Origin: Streptomyces sp. 1-11
Lineage (GTDB): Bacteria; Actinomycetota; Actinomycetes; Streptomycetales; Streptomycetaceae
NCBI RefSeq assembly: GCF_007176755.1
Contig: NZ_BJTV01000025.1
Coordinates: 1-64,000, forward strand
Direction of reading: 5' to 3'
Length of the DNA: 64,000 nucleotides
Below, piece after piece: positions 1 to 8,017 of this stretch. Below the pieces are notes generated by a model. That model did no database searches. It was not told the origin of the DNA and was given only the letters and a program-made list of their open reading frames with translations. Position numbers and translations under genes: made by a program. How positions within the stretch are numbered: the stretch's first letter is position 1; each line of letters starts with the position of its first letter.

Positions 1-24
1 CCCGACCCCCCCGGACCCCCCGAG

Positions 25-1077
25 CTACTGGGCGCCCCGCGGAACCCCGGAGGACCCCCGCACCATCAACTCCCCCCGCACCGAAGCCACCCCTCCAGGC
101 GGAGCCTCCTCACGGCCCATCGCGATCCGCCCCGCCCGGGCACCCGCCTCGGACAGCGGCAGCCGCACCGTCGTCAGCGACGGCACCGCGTCGATGCTGA
201 ACGGCAGGTCGTCGAAACCGGCCACCGAGACGTCCTCGGGAACACGCAGCCCGGACTCGCGCAGCGCGGCGCACGCGCCCAGCGCGACGGAGTCGTTCGC
301 GGCGACGATCGCCGTCAGGGACGGGTCCCGGCGCAGCAGTTCCAGCGTGGCCTCGTGACCGGACCGGCGGTCGTAGCGGCCGTGCACCGTCCAGCGCGGG
401 TCCTCCTCGACGCCGGCCGCCGAGAGCGCCGCGCGGTGGCCCTCCAGCCGGTGCCGGGTGGTGGTGCGCTCCTCGGGGCCCGCGATGTAGCCGAGCCGGC
501 GGTGGCCGAGGCCGATGAGGTGGTCGGTGAGGGCGCGGGCGCCACCGCGGTTGTCGAAGGTCAGCGCGACGGCCCCGGTGTCCGGCGCGGGCGGCCGCCC
601 GCACAGCACCACCCGGGTACCGGCCTCGGCCAGCTTGCGCAGCTTGGCCGAGACCGCCGCGGCGTGCGGCGCGTTCTCCACGGCCCCGCCGGTCAGCACC
701 ACCGCCGCGGCCCGCTGCCGCTGCAGCAGGGTGAGGTACGTCAGCTCCCGCTCCGGCGAGCCGCCGGTGTTGCACACCACCGCCAGCCGCTCGCCGCCGG
801 CCCGGCCGCCCGGCCCCCCGATCTCGGCCTGTATCGCGCTGGCCATGATCCCGAAGAACGGGTCGGCGATGTCGTTGACGAGGATGCCGACGAGGTCGGA
901 GGTGGCGGCGGCGAGCGCGCTGGCCGGGCCGTTGAGGACGTAGTCCAGCTCGTCGACCGCCCGCAGCACCCGCTCCCGGGTGGAGGCTGCCACCGGGTAG
1001 TTGCCGTTCAGCACGCGCGAAACCGTCGCGGGGGAGACCTGAGCGCGGGCGGCCACATCCGCCAGGGTCACCGTCAT
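25..1077 (-). CDS. LacI-family transcriptional regulator
   Basis: A 350-residue LacI/GalR repressor. The N-terminal helix-turn-helix lies at about residues 4-24 (ADVAARAQVSPATVSRVLNG), followed by a hinge and a periplasmic-binding-protein-like effector domain with the usual C-terminal core (VAANDSVALGA, DVSVAGFDDLPFS). The ATG start has GGAGG about 8 bases upstream. It is divergent from the Gfo/Idh/MocA-DUF993-isomerase operon, and a LacI-type palindrome lies between them, so it probably represses that operon in response to a sugar or polyol. The effector cannot be read from the sequence. Residues 85-95 form a Gly-rich loop that looks like a lineage-specific insertion. Confidence 0.93.
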   Translation of the reverse strand: MTVTLADVAARAQVSPATVSRVLNGNYPVAASTRERVLRAVDELDYVLNGPASALAAATSDLVGILVNDIADPFFGIMASAIQAEIGGPGGRAGGERLAVVCNTGGSPERELTYLTLLQRQRAAAVVLTGGAVENAPHAAAVSAKLRKLAEAGTRVVLCGRPPAPDTGAVALTFDNRGGARALTDHLIGLGHRRLGYIAGPEERTTTRHRLEGHRAALSAAGVEEDPRWTVHGRYDRRSGHEATLELLRRDPSLTAIVAANDSVALGACAALRESGLRVPEDVSVAGFDDLPFSIDAVPSLTTVRLPLSEAGARAGRIAMGREEAPPGGVASVRGELMVRGSSGVPRGAQ

Positions 1078-1275
1078 CTCGTCGTCCTCCGGTCGCGCAT
1101 GGGGTCGCGCATTGGTGCTCGTACGTCCTCGTGGACAGGCGGCGCGCGGTCACGGTTCCGCGCGCGCCGAGCAGACCATACGGCCACCCGGGCCGTTCGT
1201 TCGCCCCCTCGAACAACTCGAAGAGGACACGGTCTTGTCCCGACCTGTGTGCAGAGGCTAGCTTCTCATCGGATA

Positions 1276-1287
1276 GAAAGCGCTTGC
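1276..1287. promoter_or_regulatory. Candidate LacI-family operator
   Basis: The 12-mer GAAAGCGCTTGC contains the perfect 8-bp palindrome AAGCGCTT with a central CG, the core expected of LacI/GalR operators. It lies about 70 bp upstream of the GTG of the dehydrogenase operon and about 200 bp from the divergent LacI gene. It is the only such site seen in this gap. Confidence 0.6.
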
Positions 1288-1356
1288 TGCACCCGCTGAC
1301 GATGACGACGCCGGCACCGCCGAGCAAGGCCTCCCGGCGTTACGAAGGGGACTGAC

Positions 1357-2508
1357 GTGACACGCAAGACGGTGCGTATCGCCATGAACGGCGTGACCGG
1401 ACGCATGGGCTACCGCCAGCACCTCGTCCGGTCGATCCTCGCCCTGCGCGAGCAGGGCGGCCTCGACCTCGGCGACGGCACCGTGCTGTGGCCCGAGCCG
1501 ATCCTGCTCGGCCGCCGCGAGCACGCCCTGAGGCAGATCGCCGACCGGCACGGCCTGGAGCACGTCTCCACCGACCTGGACGCGGTGCTCGCCGACCCGG
1601 ACGTCGACGTCTACTTCGACTCCCAGGTCACCTCCGCCCGCGAGGACGCCATCAGGAAGGCGATCGCGGCGGGCAAGCACGTCTACACCGAGAAGCCCAC
1701 GGCCACCGGACTCGACGGCGCCCTCGAACTCGCCCGGCTGGCCCGCGCGAAGGGCGTCAGGCACGGTGTCGTCCAGGACAAGATCTTCCTGCCGGGACTG
1801 CTGAAGCTGAAGCGGCTCGTCGACGGCGGCTTCTTCGGCCGGATCCTGTCCGTCCGGGGCGAGTTCGGCTACTGGGTCTTCGAGGGCGACTGGCAGGAGG
1901 CCCAGCGTCCCTCCTGGAACTACCGCGCCGAGGACGGCGGCGGCATCGTCGTCGACATGTTCCCGCACTGGGAGTACGTCCTGCACGAGCTGTTCGGCCG
2001 GGTGACCTCCGTCCAGGCCCTGGCTACCACCCACGTCCCGCAGCGCTGGGACGAGAACGGCAAGCCCTACGACGCGACGGCGGACGACGCCGCGTACGGC
2101 GTCTTCGAGCTCGAGGGCGGCGCGGTCGCCCAGATCAACTCCTCCTGGGCGGTGCGCGTCAACCGCGACGAACTGGTCGAGTTCCAGGTGGACGGCACCG
2201 AGGGCTCCGCGGTCGCGGGCCTGCGCAGGTGCCGCGTCCAGCACCGCTCGGCCACCCCCAAGCCGGTCTGGAACCCGGACATCCCCGCCACCGAGGCCTT
2301 CCGCGACCAGTGGCAGGAGGTCCCGGACAACCAGGAGTTCGACAACGGCTTCAAGGCCCAGTGGGAGCTGTTCCTCAAGCACGTGCACGCCGGCACCCCG
2401 TACCACTGGGACCTGCTGGCCGGCGCCCGCGGCGTCCAGCTCGCCGAGCTGGGCCTGCGGTCCTCGGCCGAGGGCCGCCGCATCGAGGTCCCGGAGATCG
2501 CGCTGTGA
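1357..2508 (+). CDS. Gfo/Idh/MocA-family oxidoreductase
   Basis: A 383-residue NAD(P)-dependent sugar or polyol dehydrogenase. The Rossmann glycine motif is GVTGRMG at residues 12-18, and the family's cofactor/catalytic EKP motif is at about 112-114. The second domain carries VDMFPHWEYVLHELFG. The GTG start is preceded by AAGGGG at 8 bases. It is the first gene of a tightly coupled operon: its TGA overlaps the next GTG by 4 bp. With a DUF993 protein and a TIM-barrel isomerase downstream, an oxidation-isomerisation-cleavage route for a carbohydrate is likely. The substrate is unknown; inositol-like or keto-sugar substrates are typical of the family. Confidence 0.9.
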   Translation: MTRKTVRIAMNGVTGRMGYRQHLVRSILALREQGGLDLGDGTVLWPEPILLGRREHALRQIADRHGLEHVSTDLDAVLADPDVDVYFDSQVTSAREDAIRKAIAAGKHVYTEKPTATGLDGALELARLARAKGVRHGVVQDKIFLPGLLKLKRLVDGGFFGRILSVRGEFGYWVFEGDWQEAQRPSWNYRAEDGGGIVVDMFPHWEYVLHELFGRVTSVQALATTHVPQRWDENGKPYDATADDAAYGVFELEGGAVAQINSSWAVRVNRDELVEFQVDGTEGSAVAGLRRCRVQHRSATPKPVWNPDIPATEAFRDQWQEVPDNQEFDNGFKAQWELFLKHVHAGTPYHWDLLAGARGVQLAELGLRSSAEGRRIEVPEIAL

Positions 2509-3656
2509 CCCTCGCCCTCCCCGGCGCCGACGGGAGCCTGCGCGGCTACGAGCCCAGGACCGAACCGCTCGCCGCCACGCCCGGCACCCCCCTGACCTCC
2601 CGCACCGTCTTCTCGGCCGCGCACGTCGTGGCCGACCCGTTCGCCGACACCACCCCCGACTCGCCCGCCGCGGTCGACTGGGACGCCACCCTCGCCTTCC
2701 GCCGCCACCTGTGGTCCCACGGGCTCGGCGTCGCCGAGGCGATGGACACCGCCCAGCGGGGCATGGGCCTGGACTGGGCGGGCGCCGCCGAGCTGATCCG
2801 CCGCTCGGCGGCCGAGGCCCGGTCGGTGGGCGGCCGTATCGTCTGCGGCGTCGGCACCGACCAGATCACCGGCGGCGGCCTCGCCGACGTCCGCGCGGCC
2901 TACGAGGAGCAGCTCGCGGTCGTCGAGGAGGCGGGCGCGCGGGCCGTCCTGATGGCGTCCAGGGCGCTCGCCGCCGCGGCGCGCGGCCCCGAGGACTACC
3001 TGGAGACCTACGGCCACCTGCTGCGCCAGGCCGCCGAGCCGGTCGTCCTGCACTGGCTCGGCCCGATGTTCGACCCGGCGCTGGAGGGCTACTGGGGCTC
3101 GTCCGACCTCGACGCGGCCACCGGGACCTTCCTGGAGGTCGTCGCCGCCCACCCCGACAAGGTCGACGGCGTCAAGGTCTCCCTGCTGGACGCCCGGCGC
3201 GAGGTCGACCTGCGCCGCCGGCTCCCGCGGGGCGTGCGCTGCTACACCGGCGACGACTTCAACTACCCTGAGCTGATCGCGGGCGACGACCAGGGCTTCA
3301 GCCACGCCCTGCTCGGCGTCTTCGACCCGCTGGGCCCCCTGGCCGCCGAGGCGGTGCGGGTCCTGGACACCGGCGACACGGCGGGGTTCCGTGCCCTGCT
3401 CGACCCGACCGTGCCGCTGTCCCGGCACATCTTCCAGGCGCCGACCCGCTTCTACAAGACCGGAGTCGTCTTCCTGGCCTGGCTGGCCGGCCACCAGGAC
3501 CACTTCACGATGGTCGGCGGCCTGCAGTCGGCCCGCTCCCTGCCGCACCTCGCCCGCGCCTACGAACTCGCCGACGGCCTGGGCCTGTTCCCCGACCCGA
3601 AGCGGGCCGAGGAGCGCATGAGGAACCTGCTCTCGCTGTACGGGGTGAACCAGTGA
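2505..3656 (+). CDS. DUF993 / dihydrodipicolinate synthase-like aldolase family protein
   Basis: A 383-residue protein of the DUF993 family, a divergent relative of class I aldolases of the DapA fold. The GTG start is set by a 4-bp GTGA overlap with the upstream dehydrogenase; the open frame continues upstream but only as a shadow of that gene. Recognisable stretches are RTVFSAAHVVADPFAD near the N-terminus, VVLHWLGPMFDPALEGYWG in the middle and a lysine in GVKVSLLDARRE at about residue 225 that could be the Schiff-base residue, which is inference. It presumably cleaves a keto-acid or keto-sugar made by its operon partners. The family has no well-established reaction that I know of. Confidence 0.85.
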   Translation: MTLALPGADGSLRGYEPRTEPLAATPGTPLTSRTVFSAAHVVADPFADTTPDSPAAVDWDATLAFRRHLWSHGLGVAEAMDTAQRGMGLDWAGAAELIRRSAAEARSVGGRIVCGVGTDQITGGGLADVRAAYEEQLAVVEEAGARAVLMASRALAAAARGPEDYLETYGHLLRQAAEPVVLHWLGPMFDPALEGYWGSSDLDAATGTFLEVVAAHPDKVDGVKVSLLDARREVDLRRRLPRGVRCYTGDDFNYPELIAGDDQGFSHALLGVFDPLGPLAAEAVRVLDTGDTAGFRALLDPTVPLSRHIFQAPTRFYKTGVVFLAWLAGHQDHFTMVGGLQSARSLPHLARAYELADGLGLFPDPKRAEERMRNLLSLYGVNQ

Positions 3657-4504
3657 CCACCGAACCCGCGGACGCCGACCTCGCCCGCTTCTCCATCAAC
3701 CAGATGACCGTCAGGCAGCTCGGCCTGCCCGAACTGGTCGACGCCTGCGTCCGGCTGGGCGTCCCTGGTGTGGGACTGTGGCGCGAGCCCGCCCAGTCCT
3801 ATGGCGTGGCGGCGACCGCCAAACTGGTCCGGGACGCGGGCCTGACGGTCACGACCCTGTGCCGGGGCGGCTTCCTCACCGCGGCCGGCCCGGCGGAGCG
3901 GGCGGCGGCGCTGGCCGACAACCGCCGCGCGATCGACGAGGCCGCGACCCTCGGCACGGACACCCTGGTCCTGGTCTCCGGCGGGCTGCCGCCCGGCTCG
4001 AAGGACCTGCGGGCGGCCCGCGAACGCATCGCCGACGCCCTCGCGGAACTCGGGCCGTACGCGGAGGAGCACGGGGTGCGGCTCGCCATCGAACCGCTGC
4101 ACCCCATGTTCGCGTCCGACCGCTGCGTGGTCTCCACCCTCGCCCAGGCCCTGGACCTCGCCGAGCGCTTCCCCGCGCACCAGGTGGGCGTGGCCGTGGA
4201 CACCTACCACCTGTGGTGGGACGACCTGGCGCCCGGGCAGATCGCCCGCGCGGGCGCGGCCGGCCGCATCCACACCTTCCAGCTCGCCGACTGGGTCACC
4301 CCGCTTCCCGAGGGCGTCCTCAACGGCCGCGGGCAGATCGGCGACGGCTCGGTCGACATGCGGGAGTGGAAGGGGTACGTGGAGGCGGCCGGATACACCG
4401 GGCCCATCGAGGTCGAGCTGTTCAACGAGGGGCTGTGGGCCCGTGACGGCCGCGAGGTGCTGGCGGAGACGGCGCAGCGGTTCGTCTCCCACGTGATCCG
4501 GTGA
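3653..4504 (+). CDS. Sugar phosphate isomerase/epimerase (xylose isomerase-like TIM barrel)
   Basis: A 283-residue AP-endonuclease-2/xylose-isomerase-type TIM barrel. Likely divalent-metal ligands are the Glu in LAIEPLHP (about 146), the Asp and His in VDTYHLWWDD and the late Glu in PIEVELFNEG. It starts at a GTG overlapping the DUF993 stop by 4 bp, so the three genes form one translationally coupled operon. It converges on rbsD, and the shared 18-bp hairpin downstream probably ends both transcripts. A ketose epimerase, hydroxypyruvate isomerase or inosose dehydratase role is possible; the sequence does not decide. Confidence 0.88.
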   Translation: MTTEPADADLARFSINQMTVRQLGLPELVDACVRLGVPGVGLWREPAQSYGVAATAKLVRDAGLTVTTLCRGGFLTAAGPAERAAALADNRRAIDEAATLGTDTLVLVSGGLPPGSKDLRAARERIADALAELGPYAEEHGVRLAIEPLHPMFASDRCVVSTLAQALDLAERFPAHQVGVAVDTYHLWWDDLAPGQIARAGAAGRIHTFQLADWVTPLPEGVLNGRGQIGDGSVDMREWKGYVEAAGYTGPIEVELFNEGLWARDGREVLAETAQRFVSHVIR

Positions 4505-4623
4505 AACCGGTTCCGCAAGCCGTACAACCCTCTGCCCGCCTCCCGTGTCGAACCTGCCGTCCGGAACTCCTGGGGAGGGGACCCTGGGGGGGATCAGGGG
4601 GGTTCCGGCACGGAGGGGAAAGC

Positions 4624-4665
4624 CGAGGGGGTGCGCCCGGTCGACGGACCGGGCGCACCCCCTCG
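4624..4665. terminator. Bidirectional terminator hairpin
   Basis: A perfect 18-bp inverted repeat (arms 4624-4641 and 4648-4665) with a 6-nt loop lies between the convergent isomerase gene and rbsD. There is no U-tract, as is usual for Streptomyces. It is placed to terminate both converging operons. Confidence 0.8.
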
Positions 4666-4689
4666 AAACCTCCGGACGCCGCCCGGAGG

Positions 4690-5079
4690 TCAGAAGAACA
4701 CCCCGCACCGCAGCAGCACGTTCGCGTACGGCCGTGCCTCCCCGGTGCGCACCACCAGCCGCGCCCCCGCCGACAGCTCCTTCAGCCGTTCGTGCGGCAC
4801 CAGCGCCAGCCCCGGGAAGTGGCCGTCGAGCAGCGCGCTCGCCGCCGGATTGGCGTCGCGCACCTCCTCGGCGGCCGTGGCCCCCTCCACCACCAGCTCG
4901 GCCAGCAGCCCGTCCAGGACCTCGGCGAACGAGGGGACACCCGCGCGGAAGGCCAGGTCCACCACGCGCGGCCCGTCCGGTATCGGCATGCCCGCGTCGC
5001 ACACCAGCACCCCGTCGCCGTGCCCCAGCGCTGCCAGCGCACCGGCCAGATGACGATTCAGAATGCCCGCCCGCTTCAC
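4690..5079 (-). CDS. rbsD: D-ribose pyranase
   Basis: A 129-residue RbsD/FucU-family mutarotase that converts beta-D-ribopyranose to the furanose form used by ribokinase. The N-terminus MKRAGILNRH and the catalytic His20 in ALGHGD match the family, as does the metal-free active-site segment VCDAGMPIP. Length is typical. It is the last gene of the leftward ribose operon; its ATG overlaps the rbsK stop by 4 bp, so the two are translationally coupled. It acts in the cytoplasm on ribose imported by the RbsA/RbsCB transporter. Confidence 0.95.
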   Translation of the reverse strand: MKRAGILNRHLAGALAALGHGDGVLVCDAGMPIPDGPRVVDLAFRAGVPSFAEVLDGLLAELVVEGATAAEEVRDANPAASALLDGHFPGLALVPHERLKELSAGARLVVRTGEARPYANVLLRCGVFF

Positions 5080-5999
5080 CGGTCACCGCCCCGCGCGCCG
5101 AGCGCCTCGGCCTCCGCCGCCGTCGGGTACGACTCCTGCGCACCGCGCCGCGTCACCGCGGCCGCGCCCACCAGGGCCGCGTAGGCCGCCGCCGCCGGCA
5201 GCGCGGCGCCCGCGCCCAGCTTCCAGGCCAGGGCCGCCGTGAACGCGTCGCCCGCGCCGGTGGTGTCCACCGCGTCCACCCGCACCGACGGCACCCGGGT
5301 CACCCCGGAGGAGTCGCACACCAGCGCGCCGGCCGCGCCGAGCGTCACCACCACCGAACGCGGGCCCCGGGCCAGCAGCAGCGGCGCCCAGTCCGCCGGT
5401 TCACCGCTCACGTCCTCCCCGCCGAGGAGCACCCGGGCCTCGTGCTCGTTGACGATCAGCGGATCGCAGGCCGCCAGCACCTCCGCGGGCAGCTCGCGCG
5501 GCGGGGACGGGTTGAGCACGAACCGGCCGCCGTCCGGCAGGGTCCGCACCACTTCCTCGACCGTCTCCAGCGGGATCTCCAGCTGCGCCGACACCACCCG
5601 CGAGGCGCGCAGCAGACCGGCGGCCCCCCGTACGTCCGCCGGGGTGAGCCGGGCGTTGGCGCCGGGCGAGACCACGATGCTGTTGTCCCCGGAGGGGTCG
5701 ACGGTGATCAGCGCGACACCGGTCGGCGCCCCGCCCACCAGCACGCCGGCGGTGTCCACCCCGGCCGCCCGCTGCGCGTCCAGCAGCAGCCGGCCGTGGG
5801 CGTCGTCGCCGACCCGGGCCAGCAGCGCCGTACGCGCGCCGAGCCGGGCCGCCGCGACGGCCTGGTTGCCGCCCTTGCCGCCCGGGTGGACGGCCAGGTC
5901 GCCGCCCAGCACCGTCTCGCCGGCGGCCGGCCGCCGCTCGACCCCGATCACCAGGTCGGCGTTGGCCGAACCCACGACCAGGAGGTCGTAGTCGTACAT
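5076..5999 (-). CDS. rbsK: Ribokinase
   Basis: A 307-residue PfkB-family kinase that phosphorylates ribose at O5. The substrate-binding di-glycine motif GGKGGNQA is near residues 40-47, and the ATP/anion-hole signature DTTGAGDAFTAAL with the catalytic Asp is at about 245-257. It sits 68 bp after the rbsCB stop, and that spacer holds a 13-bp hairpin that could lower kinase expression relative to the transporter. It overlaps rbsD by 4 bp. Confidence 0.95.
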   Translation of the reverse strand: MYDYDLLVVGSANADLVIGVERRPAAGETVLGGDLAVHPGGKGGNQAVAAARLGARTALLARVGDDAHGRLLLDAQRAAGVDTAGVLVGGAPTGVALITVDPSGDNSIVVSPGANARLTPADVRGAAGLLRASRVVSAQLEIPLETVEEVVRTLPDGGRFVLNPSPPRELPAEVLAACDPLIVNEHEARVLLGGEDVSGEPADWAPLLLARGPRSVVVTLGAAGALVCDSSGVTRVPSVRVDAVDTTGAGDAFTAALAWKLGAGAALPAAAAYAALVGAAAVTRRGAQESYPTAAEAEALGARGGDR

Positions 6000-6026
6000 G
6001 GAATTGACTCCCCTGAGAGATGACCG

Positions 6027-6056
6027 GGGCGGGCGGTCCCCGAGGACCGCCCGCCC
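6027..6056 (-). promoter_or_regulatory. Intercistronic hairpin between rbsCB and rbsK
   Basis: A perfect 13-bp inverted repeat (arms 6027-6039 and 6044-6056, 4-nt loop) lies in the 68-bp gap between two genes of the same operon. It may stabilise the upstream transporter message or partly terminate before rbsKD. No U-tract follows on the transcribed strand. Confidence 0.5.
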
Positions 6057-6067
6057 GCTCGCCTGTG

Positions 6068-8017
6068 TCAGCCGGTGAACCCGGCCACGTTGTCCTTCGT
6101 GACCACCTTCACCGGCACCTTGATCGCGGACCCGACCTTCTTGCCCTGGACCGCCTTGAGCGCGTTGTCGACCGCGATCCGGCCGAGCTGGCTGGGCTGC
6201 TGCGCCACGGACGCGTACAGGGTGCCGCCCTCGACCGCCTTCAGTCCGTCGGGGGTGCCGTCGAAGCCGACCACCTGGACCGACCGGCCGGCCTTGGCGC
6301 CCAGCGCCTTGATCGCGCCGAGGGCCATCTCGTCGTTGGCGGCGATGACGCCCTGGACGTCGGGGTGGGCCTGCAGCAGGTTCGACATCACGTCGAGCCC
6401 CTTGGTGCGGTCGAAGTCGGCCGGCTGCTGGGCCAGCACCTGGATGCCCGGGTAGGCCTTCAGGCCCTTGGCGAAGCCCGCCGCCCGCTCCCGGGCGGCG
6501 GAGGTGCCCGCCTGGCCCTGCAGGATGACGATTTTGCCCTTGCCGCCGAGCTTCTCGGCCACCGTCTTCGCGGCCAGTTCACCGCCGGCCACGTTGTCGG
6601 AGGCCACCAGGGTGCTCGTCTTCGCGTTGTTCACCCCGCGGTCGACGGCGACGACCGGGATCCCGGCCTTGCCGGCGGCCTTCACCGAGTTGCTCGCCGC
6701 GTCCGAGTCCACCGGGTTGACGATGATCGCGCCGGCGTTGGAGCTGGTGAAGTTCTGGAGCTGGTTGGCCTGCTGGGAGGCGTCGTTCTGGGCGTCCGTG
6801 ACCGTCAGGTCCACGCCCAGCTTCTTCGCCTCGGCCTGGGCGCCCGCCCGGATCTGCACGAAGAAGGGGTTGTTGAGGGTGGACAGCGACAGGCCCATCT
6901 TCGGGTTCGTGGACGAGGAGGAGCCATTGTGCAGGAACGAGGTCGCGCCGACGATCGCCACGGTCACGACCGCCGCGAGCGCGTACGTGCCCGCCTGCCT
7001 GCCCTTGCCGCCGGGCGAGGCGCCGGCCGCCGCCGGGGCCGCCCCGGCCTTGCGGCGCAGCGTGTCGAAGAGGACGGCCAGCGCGATGACCACGCCGATG
7101 ACGACCTGCTGCCAGAAGGCGGACACGTTCAGCAGGTTCAGGCCGTTGCGCAGCACGGCCAGGATCAGCGCGCCGATCAGCGTGCCGGAGGCCTTGCCGG
7201 TGCCGCCGGCGAGCGAGGCGCCGCCGATCACGACCGCGGCGATCGCGTCCAGCTCGTAGCCGTCGGCGGCCTGGGGCTGCGCGGAGGACAGCCGGGCGGC
7301 GAGCACGACACCGGCGACGGCGGCGAACACGCCGGACAGGGCGTAGATGGCGAGCTTCTGCTTCTTCACCCGCAGGCCGGACAGGCGCGCGGCCTCCTCG
7401 TTGCCGCCGATCGCGTACATCGAGCGGCCGATGTAGGTCCGGCCGAGCACCAGGGCCGCGATCAGGCCCATCACGATCATCACGAGGACCGGCACCGGCA
7501 GCCAGCCGCCGAGCGTGTCCCCGAGGTGCGAGACGGAGCCCGGGAAGGGGATCGGGGAGCCGCCGGAGATCACCAGCGACAGACCGCGGGCCACCGAGAG
7601 CATGGCGAGCGTCGCGATGAACGGCGGGAGCTTGCCGTACGCGATGAGGAAGCCGTTGACGAGTCCGGCCGCGATGCCGGTCACCACGGCCAGCAGCACC
7701 GCCACCACCACCGGCACGCCGTGCGAGGTGGCGGTCCAGGCGAGCACGGTGGCCGACAGGGCCGCCACCGAGCCGACCGACAGGTCGATGCCCGCCGAGA
7801 CGATGACGAAGGTGACGCCGAAGGCGAGGACGGCCGTCACGGCCGCCTGGACGCCGACGTTGAGCAGGTTGTCGGCGGTCAGGAAGTCGCCCGACAGCGC
7901 CGACATGGCGATGACGAGGACGATCAGCGCGGTCAGCGCGCCGTTCTCCAGGAGCAGCCGGCGCACCGCCCTGGCGCCACCGGCGCCCGTCGTGCTCTTG
8001 AGCGTGTCAGTGGCCAC
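6068..8017 (-). CDS. Ribose ABC transporter permease fused to its substrate-binding protein
   Basis: A 649-residue fusion. Residues 1 to about 330 are an RbsC-type permease with many hydrophobic helices, AGIDLSVGSVAAL and the cytoplasmic NEEAARLSGL loop that contacts the ATPase. After a Gly/Ala/Pro linker comes one extra hydrophobic segment (about 344-362). Residues 370-649 are an RbsB-type binding domain (GLSLSTLNNPFFVQIRAGA, VVAVDRGV, IAANDEMALGAIKALG). The ligand domain would thus be tethered outside by a membrane helix instead of by a lipid or free secretion. A GTG start with AAGGAGG 7 bases upstream overlaps rbsA by 11 bp. Such bifunctional proteins are, as I recall, known in Streptomyces. 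Confidence 0.92.
   Translation of the reverse strand: MATDTLKSTTGAGGARAVRRLLLENGALTALIVLVIAMSALSGDFLTADNLLNVGVQAAVTAVLAFGVTFVIVSAGIDLSVGSVAALSATVLAWTATSHGVPVVVAVLLAVVTGIAAGLVNGFLIAYGKLPPFIATLAMLSVARGLSLVISGGSPIPFPGSVSHLGDTLGGWLPVPVLVMIVMGLIAALVLGRTYIGRSMYAIGGNEEAARLSGLRVKKQKLAIYALSGVFAAVAGVVLAARLSSAQPQAADGYELDAIAAVVIGGASLAGGTGKASGTLIGALILAVLRNGLNLLNVSAFWQQVVIGVVIALAVLFDTLRRKAGAAPAAAGASPGGKGRQAGTYALAAVVTVAIVGATSFLHNGSSSSTNPKMGLSLSTLNNPFFVQIRAGAQAEAKKLGVDLTVTDAQNDASQQANQLQNFTSSNAGAIIVNPVDSDAASNSVKAAGKAGIPVVAVDRGVNNAKTSTLVASDNVAGGELAAKTVAEKLGGKGKIVILQGQAGTSAARERAAGFAKGLKAYPGIQVLAQQPADFDRTKGLDVMSNLLQAHPDVQGVIAANDEMALGAIKALGAKAGRSVQVVGFDGTPDGLKAVEGGTLYASVAQQPSQLGRIAVDNALKAVQGKKVGSAIKVPVKVVTKDNVAGFTG

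Noticed and set aside
1488..2504. Upstream extension of the DUF993 protein by over 330 codons
   Set aside because: The extension lies entirely within the dehydrogenase gene and has shadow composition. The GTG overlap at 2505 gives the right family length.
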